Positions 25,527 through 33,587 of a stretch of DNA of 64,000 bases are shown in pieces. Made by a program: the position numbers and the translations under genes. The notes under the pieces were generated by a model, which had not been told where the DNA came from, searched no databases, and saw nothing but the letters and a program-made list of their open reading frames with translations. The DNA lies in the NCBI RefSeq assembly GCF_000243235.1, contig NZ_JH594606.1:1965448-2029447 (forward strand). The letters are read 5' to 3'. The DNA comes from Gillisia limnaea DSM 15749 (GTDB lineage: Bacteria; Bacteroidota; Bacteroidia; Flavobacteriales; Flavobacteriaceae). Each line of letters begins with the position of its first letter. Position 1 is the first letter of the stretch.

Positions 25527-26522
25527 TCAGTCTAGTTTTTCAGCTAATTTGTTGAAGACTTTTTTAGGATTTTTACCTTCATAAAGAATGCTATAAACAG
25601 CATCGATAATAGGCGTTTTTGCAGCTTTCTTCTGGTTAATCTTATAGGCGCTTTCTGTGGCATAATAACCTTCGGCAATCATACTCATTTCCATTTGAGC
25701 GCTTTTTACGGTGTAGCCTTTCCCTATCATGTTCCCAAACATTCGGTTGCGGCTAAAAACAGAATATCCTGTTACCAGCAAATCCCCTAAATAGGCAGAA
25801 TCATTGATGTTCCGTTTCATTTTATGCACTTGCTTGATGAATTTTTTCATTTCCCTAATGGCATTGCTCATCAATACACTCTGGAAATTATCGCCATATC
25901 CAAGTCCGTGAGCAATTCCGGCTGCAATAGCGTAAATATTTTTCAACATCGCCGCATATTCGGTTCCGGTTACATCATCGCTGGTCTTACAGGTAATGTA
26001 ATCGCTTTGAAGATGATTGGCCATAATTGTGGCTTTTTTCTCATCCTGGCACGCAATGGTTAAATAAGAAAGTCTTTCCAGGGCTACTTCTTCTGCATGA
26101 CAAGGGCCTGTGATCACCCCGAAATTTTCATCCAGAACGCCATATTCCTTATTAAAATGTTCCCCAACTATGAGGCTTGTTTCAGGAACGATCCCTTTAA
26201 TGGCAGAAAATATAACCTTGTCTTTTAGCGGAATAACCAACTTATCCAGTTCTGCCTTCACAAATGCAGAGGGGATGGCAAATATCAAATAATCTGAATT
26301 TTTTACCACCTCATTAATATCATTGCTTAACCTAAGTTGTTTTACATCAAATTCTACAGAACTAAGGTAATTGGGGTTGTGGTCTTGGGTCCTTATATGT
26401 TCTATTGCAGTTTTGCTGCGCATATACCAGTTTATTTCATCCAGATTTTCACTAAGCATTTTTACAATAGCAGTCGCCCAGCTTCCGCCACCAATGACAC
26501 CAAATTTCGGAGAGTTTTCCAT
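25527..26522 (-). CDS. gpsA: glycerol-3-phosphate dehydrogenase [NAD(P)+]
   Basis: A 331-residue GpsA. The Rossmann motif GGGSWATA is at residues 11-18. The family-specific segments IFAIPSAFV, SAIKGI, ITGPCHAEEVA and KNIYAIAAGIAHG are all present, with the catalytic lysine in AAMLKNIYA (about 191). The enzyme reduces dihydroxyacetone phosphate to sn-glycerol 3-phosphate for phospholipid synthesis in the cytoplasm. It has a -7 box at 26540-26547, leaving a leader of about 12 nt. The EamA transporter gene follows by 71 bases. Confidence 0.95.
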   Translation of the reverse strand: MENSPKFGVIGGGSWATAIVKMLSENLDEINWYMRSKTAIEHIRTQDHNPNYLSSVEFDVKQLRLSNDINEVVKNSDYLIFAIPSAFVKAELDKLVIPLKDKVIFSAIKGIVPETSLIVGEHFNKEYGVLDENFGVITGPCHAEEVALERLSYLTIACQDEKKATIMANHLQSDYITCKTSDDVTGTEYAAMLKNIYAIAAGIAHGLGYGDNFQSVLMSNAIREMKKFIKQVHKMKRNINDSAYLGDLLVTGYSVFSRNRMFGNMIGKGYTVKSAQMEMSMIAEGYYATESAYKINQKKAAKTPIIDAVYSILYEGKNPKKVFNKLAEKLD

Positions 26523-26539
26523 AGTTTATTTTATTACGG

Positions 26540-26547
26540 CAAAAATA
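26540..26547 (-). promoter_or_regulatory. -7 promoter box (TATTTTTG) for gpsA
   Basis: An exact TAnnTTTG match on the minus strand, 17 bases upstream of the gpsA ATG. Confidence 0.55.
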
Positions 26548-26693
26548 CATAAATTTATAGGAAGTGAATTATTCCTTCTTTTCTTGGGGAATTTACAATT
26601 GATATCTCTTTTCTGCGTTTACAGTATAGGAAGAGCAAAGTTGCTTTTTCTGGAACTAAATTATATTAGTTTTTTGGTTGGTTATTTTGGTTG

Positions 26694-26733
26694 AAAAACA
26701 GCATCGGGTCTTTAAATACCTGGTGCTGTTTTT
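26694..26733. terminator. orphan hairpin terminator
   Basis: A perfect 10-bp stem AAAAACAGCA/TGCTGTTTTT (26694-26703 with 26724-26733) encloses 20 bases. A-run and T-run flanks make it usable in both directions, yet no gene ends here on either strand. Confidence 0.7.
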
Positions 26734-26886
26734 CTGTTTAACCCCGTACATCTCGCTGGGGTAGGATTTCGTCGAAGTGCTGAATTTTTTTTCCTTAGAC
26801 ATAACTCGTGCCTTTGTTCCGGGCCATTGATTTTATTCTAACAAAATTTTATAAGTTAAAAATATTTCAGTTTTCAAGAGAATTCG

Positions 26887-26894
26887 TATCTTGA
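26887..26894 (+). promoter_or_regulatory. -7-like box (TATCTTGA) for the BON-LysM gene
   Basis: TATCTTG lies 27 bases upstream of the ATG at 26921 and overlaps a TTG that would otherwise extend the frame, so the ATG is preferred. Confidence 0.4.
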
Positions 26895-26920
26895 TTAAAC
26901 AAATAAGTGAAAGAAAAATC

Positions 26921-27421
26921 ATGGGTCTATTCAAATTTATTAAGAGCGCAGGAGCAAAAATTTTTGGTGCCGATAAAAATTCCAGAGAAAATTCCGTTAA
27001 GGTTTCCGGAGAGCAGGAGCATTCAGAAGAAATTGAAAATGAAAAGGCTGCAAGTAAACTTGAAGAAACCATACGAGATTTAAACCTCAAGGTTGAAAAT
27101 CTTAAGATTACAATAAAAAATGAACTGGCCCGGATATCCGGAAAAGCAATAGATCAAACCACACGTGAAAAAGTGATTTTAGTGGTTGGAAATGTGGAGG
27201 GGATTGCACAGGTAGAGGATAATATGGTGGTTGATAATAAGGAACCTGAAGCGGTTTTCCACACGGTGGAACGAGGGGACTCATTAAGTAAAATTGCAAA
27301 GGAACATTATGGTTCCGCAAATAAATATCAAATAATTTTTGAAGCAAACAAACCAATGCTTACAGATCCCGATAAGATCTATCCGGGTCAGGTATTGCGA
27401 ATTCCAGCTTTAAAGGAATAG
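26921..27421 (+). CDS. BON and LysM domain protein (Kbp/YgaU-like)
   Basis: A 166-residue protein from the ATG at 26921. After a short charged N-terminal region, residues about 45-105 resemble a BON domain (LKVENLKITIKNELAR, VILVVGNVEGIAQVEDNMVV). Residues about 115-164 form a LysM domain (FHTVERGDSLSKIAKEHYG, ADPDK-like TDPDKIYPGQVLRIP). The same BON-LysM layout occurs in E. coli YgaU/Kbp, a cytoplasmic potassium-binding protein. There is no signal peptide here, consistent with that. A potassium role is inferred from architecture only. The gene is flanked by copies of the 10-mer GTCGAAGTGC. Confidence 0.85.
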   Translation: MGLFKFIKSAGAKIFGADKNSRENSVKVSGEQEHSEEIENEKAASKLEETIRDLNLKVENLKITIKNELARISGKAIDQTTREKVILVVGNVEGIAQVEDNMVVDNKEPEAVFHTVERGDSLSKIAKEHYGSANKYQIIFEANKPMLTDPDKIYPGQVLRIPALKE

Positions 27422-27434
27422 AAAAGTAAAAGAG

Positions 27435-27558
27435 GACTGTTTATAAGAATTGAGAGTATTACATTGAGCGCAGTCGAAGTGCAAGGTTTATTGTTCCACC
27501 ATGAAAAAAGTAGGATCTTTTAACCACCAAGAATATTCAAAAGGATTTTTAAACAGTC
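27435..27558. terminator. terminator arms separated by about 106 bases
   Basis: GACTGTTTA (27435-27443) and TAAACAGTC (27550-27558) are perfect complements, preceded by an A-rich stretch and followed by six T. They sit exactly between the convergent BON-LysM and nadD genes, where a compact terminator would be expected. The intervening sequence includes a recurrent-looking repeat fragment. Confidence 0.5.
27463..27482. repeat. repeat fragment ATTGAGCGCAGTCGAAGTGC
   Basis: A 20-base sequence of a type common between genes in Bacteroidota (from memory). Its last ten bases recur at 26771-26780. It lies between the two terminator arms. Confidence 0.45.
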
Positions 27559-27562
27559 TTTT

Positions 27563-28147
27563 TTATTTATAGAAATTCATCAATTCTATATATTCCCAAA
27601 CCTTTACGGGTAACATCGCCGTAATATTTTTCCCATCTTTAATCGCATTCCTTATAAAGGTAGAAGAGATCTCTATTACCGGAGCATCTATTCTTGTGAT
27701 TTTTGGATGATCTTTAAATTGATTTTCCATCGCACCTTTAGAGATCCTGGGATATACATAAATAGAATGTCTTTCAAGAATGACCTCGTAATTTTTCCAT
27801 TTATGAAAACTTTTTAAATTATCCTCCCCCATGATAAGGGAAAAAATAACATCGGGATGATCCTCTTCCAGTTTAGCGAGTGTGACGGCGGTATAATTGG
27901 GTTGCGGAAGTTTGAATTCTACATCACAGGGTTTTAATCTCTCGTAATCTTCACAAGCCTTATAAACCATTTCCAGTCGGTGATGGTTATCGAGCAAGCT
28001 GCTTTTTTTCTTAAAAGGGTTGTGAGGAGTAACTACCAGCCAAACTTCGTCCAGATTTGAAAATTCAACCATATAATTGGCAATAATTATATGCCCTATA
28101 TGAATGGGATTAAAAGTTCCAAAATATAGACCAACCTTCTTTTTCAT
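27563..28147 (-). CDS. nadD: nicotinate-nucleotide adenylyltransferase
   Basis: A 194-residue nucleotidyltransferase with the GTFNPIHIGH motif at residues 9-18 and the C-terminal EISSTFIRNAIKDGK motif (the ISSTxIR signature), plus SLIMGEDNL in the middle. NadD adenylates nicotinate mononucleotide in NAD synthesis. It is the last gene of a yicC-gmk-nadD unit with a 2-base gap to gmk. The arrangement is common in flavobacteria. Confidence 0.95.
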   Translation of the reverse strand: MKKKVGLYFGTFNPIHIGHIIIANYMVEFSNLDEVWLVVTPHNPFKKKSSLLDNHHRLEMVYKACEDYERLKPCDVEFKLPQPNYTAVTLAKLEEDHPDVIFSLIMGEDNLKSFHKWKNYEVILERHSIYVYPRISKGAMENQFKDHPKITRIDAPVIEISSTFIRNAIKDGKNITAMLPVKVWEYIELMNFYK

Positions 28148-28149
28148 TC

Positions 28150-28731
28150 CTACTTTTTATCTGCACCCACATATTTCGATACTAGCTCGTAGGCTTCATT
28201 TAGTGCCGTTTGCAAGTGTTTATTCTCTATTATAAAGTCAAACTGAGGAGCGGTTGCGAGTTCGATAGAGGCCTTTGCAACTCGCATGTTGATCTTATCT
28301 TCCGACTCGGTTTTTCGCTTTTTTAAACGGATCTTCAATTCTTCAATACTTGGCGGCTTAACAAATACAGCTAAGGTTTCTTCGGGATAAATATGCTTTA
28401 TATCCAAACCTCCTACAACATCAATATCAAAAATCACATTTTTACCTGATTCCCAGATTCGTTTAACTTCAGATTTAAGAGTGCCGTAAAAATTATCACG
28501 ATAAACTTCTTCCCATTCCAGGAATTCATCGTTTTTTATCTTGCTTTTAAAATCTTCCAAAGAGAGAAAATAGTAATCTTTTCCATCAACTTCTTCAGGT
28601 CTTGGTTCCCGGGAAGCTGCGGAGATAGAAAAATCAAGTTTCAGTTCCGGTTGAGAAAGCAGGTGTCTAACAATAGTAGTTTTTCCAGATCCCGAAGGAG
28701 CCGAAAAAACAATAAGTTTTCCGGTTTTCAT
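28150..28731 (-). CDS. gmk: guanylate kinase
   Basis: A 193-residue guanylate kinase with the P-loop APSGSGKTT at about 11-19, GMP-binding segments SISAASREPRPEE and VDGKDYYFL, and the lid region IRLKKRKTESED. It phosphorylates GMP to GDP. It overlaps the yicC stop by one base and is followed 2 bases later by nadD. Confidence 0.96.
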   Translation of the reverse strand: MKTGKLIVFSAPSGSGKTTIVRHLLSQPELKLDFSISAASREPRPEEVDGKDYYFLSLEDFKSKIKNDEFLEWEEVYRDNFYGTLKSEVKRIWESGKNVIFDIDVVGGLDIKHIYPEETLAVFVKPPSIEELKIRLKKRKTESEDKINMRVAKASIELATAPQFDFIIENKHLQTALNEAYELVSKYVGADKK

Positions 28732-29588
28732 TAAAGCACGTTTAAAAGTTGTTCTTTTATTTTTTCAAGTTCATCTTTCATTTGGACTACCAGCTGCTGC
28801 ATAGGAGCATAATTGGATTTACTCCCAATGGTATTTATTTCCCTGCCCATTTCCTGAGAGATGAAAGCGAGTTTTTTTCCGTTGGAATCTTGAGAATTTA
28901 AAGCTTCCTTAAAGTAAGATAAGTGATTGTCAAGGCGTACTTTTTCTTCAGTGATATCGAATTTTTCAATGTAAAAAACAAGTTCCTGCTCAAACCGGTT
29001 CTCGTCAACCTTTTCCTTGAGATCTGCCACTCCTTTTTTAAGGCGATCCCGAACTCCTTCTATTCTGTCCGGATCCATAGTGATGATCTCTTCTAAAAGT
29101 TTTTCTATGCTCGTGACTCTAAATTGCAGGTCCTTTTCCAGTGCAAGACCTTCATCGGTTCTAAATTTGTTTATTTCCAATAATGCTTCAGAAACCGCTT
29201 CTTCAATTCCTTCAAATTCGATTTCATCAATTTCATCACGTTCAGTCTTAAGAGCATCAGGCATTCTAACCGCCATTTTCAATAATTCGGTTTCATCTCC
29301 GTCTACGATCTCTTTTAACTGCCTGATGTAATTTTTAACCACCGCGGGATTGATTGCCGCAGTAGTTTCTTCTCCGGTAACTTCTACGTGTAAGGAAAAG
29401 TCCACTTTTCCACGGGTTAGAGAATTTGCAATGAGGGTGCGTAACTGCAATTCTTTTTCCCTGTACTGTCCGGGAATGCGGGCATTGAGGTCAAGGCTTT
29501 TGCTGTTTAAGGATTTTATTTCTACCGTTATTTTCTTGGATGGGAGCTGTAAAAGACTTTTTCCAAACCCCGTCATTGATTGAATCAT
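28731..29588 (-). CDS. YicC-family endoribonuclease
   Basis: A 285-residue YicC-like protein with the N-terminal MIQSMTGFGKS signature and IKSLNSKSLDLNARIP, a central helical region, and the C-terminal GKKLAFISQEMGREINTIGSKSN (GRKLxFLxQEMxREINT-type) motif. The family has more recently been described as an endoribonuclease. It is the first gene of the yicC-gmk-nadD unit and has a -7 box TACCTTTG at 29611-29618. Confidence 0.93.
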   Translation of the reverse strand: MIQSMTGFGKSLLQLPSKKITVEIKSLNSKSLDLNARIPGQYREKELQLRTLIANSLTRGKVDFSLHVEVTGEETTAAINPAVVKNYIRQLKEIVDGDETELLKMAVRMPDALKTERDEIDEIEFEGIEEAVSEALLEINKFRTDEGLALEKDLQFRVTSIEKLLEEIITMDPDRIEGVRDRLKKGVADLKEKVDENRFEQELVFYIEKFDITEEKVRLDNHLSYFKEALNSQDSNGKKLAFISQEMGREINTIGSKSNYAPMQQLVVQMKDELEKIKEQLLNVL

Positions 29589-29610
29589 GTTCGATTTTTA
29601 AAAGATTGTG

Positions 29611-29618
29611 CAAAGGTA
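29611..29618 (-). promoter_or_regulatory. -7 promoter box (TACCTTTG) for yicC-gmk-nadD
   Basis: An exact TAnnTTTG match on the minus strand, 22 bases upstream of the yicC ATG. Confidence 0.55.
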
Positions 29619-29670
29619 ATCAATTTAGTGAAACCCTGCCTAAACTGATCCTGCCTTGAAAGGATCCATT

Positions 29671-30639
29671 TCATCCGGAAAAGGAAGTTATAAATTCCAG
29701 GGAACGTTCTTCTGCATAGGTTTGTTCTTTCTTTTGAATAAAGCCTACATGCCCGCCATATTCAGGCATTTCAAGATGAAAGTTAGGATTGGATTGTGCG
29801 ATCTCTATTGGAGAAGAGTTTTTGGATAGAAATCCATCATTTTTTGCATTTATTAGTAAGGTTGGAATTGAGATTTTCTTTAGAAACTGAAGGGAACTGC
29901 TTTTCTCATAATAATCCAATGCGTTTTTATATCCGTGTGCGCGGCTGGTGTAGAGTTCGTCAATAGCAAATAAACTGTTGCAGGATGCTATCTGATGTTT
30001 TTCCAGGTCATCTGGGAAATGGGCTTTGCGATTATATAACTGTGTTTTGAGCTTTTTTACAAATCTTCCGGAGTAGATTCTGTTTCGGGATTCTTCCAGT
30101 TTTTTTAACGACAAATGAAGGTCGCAGGGAGTAGAAATGGCAACCGCCGCTTTCAATTGGAAAGGAAGCTTATTGCCTTCTCCAACGTACTTCAGCATTA
30201 AATTTCCCCCAAGGCTAAATCCATTTAATGCGAGGTTTTCATACCTGTCTTTTGAAAGAATATGTGAAACTACCTTTACTAAATCCTCACTGGCACCAGC
30301 ATTATAAGACCTGTACAGGCGGTTGATCTCGCCACTACATCCCCGGAAATTTATAGCAGCAACATCCCACCCTTTCTGGTTAAAATATCGTGCCATTCCA
30401 AGCATATAGGGACGCTGGGCGTTGCCTTCAAGTCCATGGAGGAGGATAAGTACGTTCCCCGATTTCACCGAAGTGGAATAGCTCCAGTCCAGATCCAAAA
30501 AATCTCCGTCTTCGAGCTCAAGCCTTTCCCTGCTTTGAGCCACCGGAGAAACTTTTCTTAAAACCGAAGCGTAGATTGTAGAAATATGGTAATTTTTGAA
30601 TAGTACCGGAGGACGATATGTGCTTTTTATAATGGGCAT
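29671..30639 (-). CDS. YheT-like alpha/beta hydrolase
   Basis: The protein has 322 residues from the ATG at 30639, giving the family-like start MPIIKSTYRPPVLFKNYHI; a frame 16 codons longer exists, but its extension looks unrelated. It has the oxyanion-region LLHGLEGN (about 68-75), the nucleophile elbow GFSLGG (around residue 150), and the late acid and histidine in NAKNDGFLS and GGHVGF. The YheT family are hydrolases of unknown physiological substrate, related to human ABHD1/3. It is divergent from the thioesterase gene at 30859. Confidence 0.88.
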   Translation of the reverse strand: MPIIKSTYRPPVLFKNYHISTIYASVLRKVSPVAQSRERLELEDGDFLDLDWSYSTSVKSGNVLILLHGLEGNAQRPYMLGMARYFNQKGWDVAAINFRGCSGEINRLYRSYNAGASEDLVKVVSHILSKDRYENLALNGFSLGGNLMLKYVGEGNKLPFQLKAAVAISTPCDLHLSLKKLEESRNRIYSGRFVKKLKTQLYNRKAHFPDDLEKHQIASCNSLFAIDELYTSRAHGYKNALDYYEKSSSLQFLKKISIPTLLINAKNDGFLSKNSSPIEIAQSNPNFHLEMPEYGGHVGFIQKKEQTYAEERSLEFITSFSG

Positions 30640-30858
30640 AGAAACAAATTTCGTAATTAAATTGGAGCTATTAAGCTTAAAAAACATTTTAATCTTACCA
30701 GTGTTTAATTCTTCGATGCCGGTCCATTCCTTTCTAGCAAGATGTCGTGCAGATCCAAATATTTATTCCCCTGGCATAGTTCGCGAGCTAACTCCGGGCA
30801 TTTGATTATATTATGCACGCATATTAATTATTTGTAGTTTTACCAAAAATTAAACGCT

Positions 30859-31341
30859 ATGTACATAAAAGAATTTGATATACGATGGAGTGACATGGAT
30901 GCCAACCGGCATTTGGCAAATAGTGCCTACATCAATTTCATGAGCCACACGCGGATGGGGTTTTTAATGGAAAACGGATTTGGCCAAAAGGAACTTGGAA
31001 AGCATAATATAGGGCCGGTAGTATTTTATGAGCACATTTACTATTTCAAAGAGATTTTTGCCGGAAAACCTGTAAAAGTGAGCCTTCAGTTAAAAGGACT
31101 TTCTGAAGATGGCATGTATTTTGAATTTATCCATAATTTTTACGATCAAAAAGGTGAGAACTTTGCCAGTTGTGAGATGATGGGGGGTTGGATAGACCTG
31201 AAGGAAAGAAAACTTATAAGTTTGCCTTCAGAATTATATAAAAATCTCAATAGCCTTTCCCATACGGACGATTTCAGAATTCTAACAAAAGCAGATACCA
31301 GGAAATTCAGTAAAAAACCTCAGGATTTAACAGAAAATTAA
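30859..31341 (+). CDS. acyl-CoA thioesterase, hot-dog fold
   Basis: A 160-residue hot-dog-fold protein. DIRWSDMDANRHLANSAY (about 8-25) matches the DxDxxxHxNN-type active-site region of 4-hydroxybenzoyl-CoA/FcoT-like thioesterases, though the usual N after H is replaced. The helix YINFMSHTRMGFL and strands with VKVSLQLKGLSEDG follow. It is probably a cytoplasmic acyl-CoA thioesterase of undefined specificity. Its stop codon overlaps the stop of the convergent EamA gene by three bases (TTAA). Confidence 0.82.
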   Translation: MYIKEFDIRWSDMDANRHLANSAYINFMSHTRMGFLMENGFGQKELGKHNIGPVVFYEHIYYFKEIFAGKPVKVSLQLKGLSEDGMYFEFIHNFYDQKGENFASCEMMGGWIDLKERKLISLPSELYKNLNSLSHTDDFRILTKADTRKFSKKPQDLTEN

Positions 31342-32234
31342 ATTCTTGCAGGCTTTGCTTTTCGGGATACCATATAAACACCCACAAATACCAGAAGAGC
31401 TGCGGTAATCTTGACAGTATTTAGCGTATCTGCACCAGTTCCTACTGCAAATGCGATCGCTACAAGTGGTTGTAAATAGATAAATGCACTTATTGCGGAG
31501 GCGCTTAATTCTTTCAACGCGAAAATATTTAGTAGATAGGTGGCAAAGGTTGTTCCCACAACCACAAACGCCATTTTCCAAATAACAGTTATAGGAAGAG
31601 AAGTCCATTCCACCCTCGAAAACTCAGAAATAGTGATTGGAAAATTGATTATTATAGCAAAAAGGAACAGCCATTTCATCAACGTAAAAGGATGGTATTT
31701 GGCTGTTAGAGGTTTTACGAGAATGAGATATAATCCGTAGGAAAAAGCATTGATAATAAAGAGGAGATTTCCCAGAGGAATATTGGGGGCATTAAATGTT
31801 GTTTCCGTACTAAAAAGCACCAGGGTTAACGCTCCTGCAAGACCGGTTACAATCCCAATAACTTTTAAAGGTGTGATACGCTCTTTGATAAGAATTGCGG
31901 CCAGTATCAAAACCAGGATGGGCGAAACAGTAATGATCACTGAACTGTTGATGGGCGTAGATAAGCTAAGGCCTTTAAAGAATAAGAGCATGTTTATAAC
32001 CATTCCAAAGATGGTACATCCCACAATCCTGGGCCAGTCGCTGGTGGCGATCTTTTCTTTTGGTCCCCAGAAACTGATGATCCAGAACAAAATAGCTGCT
32101 CCCGTAACCCGTAATAAAATAAACCCGAAAGGTTCTATGTAGACCGGCATAAGGCCTTTGGCAATCGTGTGGTTGATGCCGTAAATTGTACTGGCACCGG
32201 TCGCTGCCAGAATTGCCAGAAGCCTGTTATCCAT
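31338..32234 (-). CDS. EamA/DMT-family transporter (second)
   Basis: The protein has 298 residues from the ATG at 32234 (MDNRLLAILAATGASTIYG); a longer frame from 32294 adds a basic segment inside the upstream gene and is less likely. Ten membrane helices form two EamA repeats, with STIYGINHTIAKG in the first. It overlaps the ArsC-like gene by 8 bases on the same strand, so the two are translationally linked, and ends tail to tail with the thioesterase. Substrate unknown. It is not closely similar to the EamA protein at 24556. Confidence 0.88.
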   Translation of the reverse strand: MDNRLLAILAATGASTIYGINHTIAKGLMPVYIEPFGFILLRVTGAAILFWIISFWGPKEKIATSDWPRIVGCTIFGMVINMLLFFKGLSLSTPINSSVIITVSPILVLILAAILIKERITPLKVIGIVTGLAGALTLVLFSTETTFNAPNIPLGNLLFIINAFSYGLYLILVKPLTAKYHPFTLMKWLFLFAIIINFPITISEFSRVEWTSLPITVIWKMAFVVVGTTFATYLLNIFALKELSASAISAFIYLQPLVAIAFAVGTGADTLNTVKITAALLVFVGVYMVSRKAKPARI

Positions 32235-32580
32235 GAATAGCTGTTTTGGCTTCCTCCACGTTTTTTTTCGCATTACCGGCAAATATCTGGTCATTGTATA
32301 TGATGACCGGACGCTTCAAAAAAGTATAATGTTCCAGGATTAAATTTTTGAAACGATCCTCGGTTAACGCTTCATTTTTAAGCTCTCGTTCTTTATACAA
32401 CCTTGCTCTTTTGCTGAATAATGCCTCATAATTTCCACTCAATTCCTTCATTTCTTCAAGCTGAACTTCCGTGATGGGTTCTTCCTTTATGTCCTGAAGA
32501 ATAAAAGAAGAAGGAACATCCAGTTCTTTTAAAATTTTCTTGCAGGTGTCACAGGTTGAAAGATGGTAGATTTTTTTCAT
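32227..32580 (-). CDS. ArsC/Spx-family thioredoxin-fold protein
   Basis: A 117-residue ArsC-like protein with a CxxC active site CDTCKK (9-14), a central LFSKRARLYKE segment and the C-terminal LKRPVIIYNDQIFAGN motif typical of the ArsC/YffB/Spx family. Glutaredoxin-type arsenate reductases, Spx and YffB share this fold. Absence of arsenic genes nearby argues against a firm arsenate reductase call. It overlaps the following EamA gene. Confidence 0.85.
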   Translation of the reverse strand: MKKIYHLSTCDTCKKILKELDVPSSFILQDIKEEPITEVQLEEMKELSGNYEALFSKRARLYKERELKNEALTEDRFKNLILEHYTFLKRPVIIYNDQIFAGNAKKNVEEAKTAIHG

Positions 32581-32637
32581 TTCCAGGATTTTTATTACAA
32601 ATTACGTCATTGCCTAAGAAGAATTACTTTCTTTAAA

Positions 32638-33390
32638 TTAAAGTATTTTTATAAACTCTTCAACTTCTTCCAGCGGGATTTCCAGTTGAATGCCACCTTC
32701 AGCATAGGAAGCTACTTCGTATGCATTGTACCTAAGTATGATTTTATTCTTGAGAAAACCAATGTTTTTAGGCAATTGAAAGGTATCCTCTTCAAAAAAG
32801 AATCCGGTACTGTTAATAGGGCCATCTTCAGGGATACTATTCTTTTTTCTGAAAATTTTCTCAGCATAACTATTGAATCCGGTGGTAAACAGATCTTTAT
32901 TGGAAAAAACCTCCCCGGTTTCCGGGTTAAGATTCAGGAAGCTTACACTGGTATACCCATGGGCACCTCCTGTAAATAAACCTATTTTGTATTCCAGGGA
33001 TATAAGTTCCGGAGAGTTATGCACAATTCTACCTTCTACCGAAGCTTCCCAGGGAATATTATATTCCGGAAATTCTTCTGCCGAGGCCTCGTAATCGTCA
33101 ATAAATCGTTGCGCAAGTTCTTCCAGGGATCCTAAATTCTTCATTTCCTGATAATCCACCATGCCAAGTATATGTTCCTCGATATTTTGGTTGATGGTTC
33201 TACTCCGCGGTCCTACATCCTGAGCAAACGGAGTATGAATACTTATAAAAGCACAGTTTTCTTCCTCGAAATCACAGTCGGTTTCAGAGACTTCCTCTAT
33301 AAAAAATTCCTCAAAATTCAACGCTTCATCTTCATTCTTACAGCCCACCAACAATACGATGATTGTTAGGGGTAAAAGCAGTTTTTTCAC
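32638..33390 (-). CDS. DUF3298/DUF4163-like lipoprotein
   Basis: A 250-residue lipoprotein: the signal peptide ends in LLVGC with the lipid-attachment cysteine at about residue 17. It is followed by a DUF4163-type segment and the C-terminal DUF3298 motif. GLFTGGAHGYTSVSFLNLNP is the hallmark of the RsiV/PdaC-type domain, then YAEGGIQLEIPLEEV near the end. In RsiV this domain binds lysozyme; in PdaC it accompanies a deacetylase. Here it stands alone as a lipoprotein, so it may sense or bind an envelope ligand; that is inference. A weak -7-like sequence TACCTTTA lies at 33417-33424. Confidence 0.82.
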   Translation of the reverse strand: MKKLLLPLTIIVLLVGCKNEDEALNFEEFFIEEVSETDCDFEEENCAFISIHTPFAQDVGPRSRTINQNIEEHILGMVDYQEMKNLGSLEELAQRFIDDYEASAEEFPEYNIPWEASVEGRIVHNSPELISLEYKIGLFTGGAHGYTSVSFLNLNPETGEVFSNKDLFTTGFNSYAEKIFRKKNSIPEDGPINSTGFFFEEDTFQLPKNIGFLKNKIILRYNAYEVASYAEGGIQLEIPLEEVEEFIKIL

Positions 33391-33587
33391 AATAAATTCT
33401 TATATTAAATTAGGGATAAAGGTACATGCTATTTTGCCAATCAACAATACGAACAGTACATTTGCTTCAACGAATGTTTTATGAAAAAAGCGTGAACGGT
33501 AATTGGTGAAATATGGAAAAACGGCTAGGCTTTTGGACAGGATCCTGGCTGCTTTCAGAAGACATATAAAAACAAAAAATTCAGCGA

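Larger units (their letters stand above)
26523..26920. other. 398-base divergent intergenic region
   Basis: Between divergent gpsA and the BON-LysM gene. It holds the gpsA -7 box, an orphan hairpin terminator (26694-26733), a fragment GTCGAAGTGC (26771-26780) that recurs at 27473-27482, and the BON-LysM -7-like box. I see no convincing ORF or tRNA. Confidence 0.6.

Noticed and set aside
26371-26694. Plus-strand 107-codon frame that ends at the orphan terminator
   Set aside because: More than half lies antisense to gpsA and has no promoter or family signal; the coincidence with the hairpin is noted but not enough to call a gene.
30760-30805. Imperfect palindrome AGTTCGCGAGCTAACT upstream of the thioesterase gene as an operator
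   Set aside because: Short with central mismatches, no second copy in the window and no regulator nearby.
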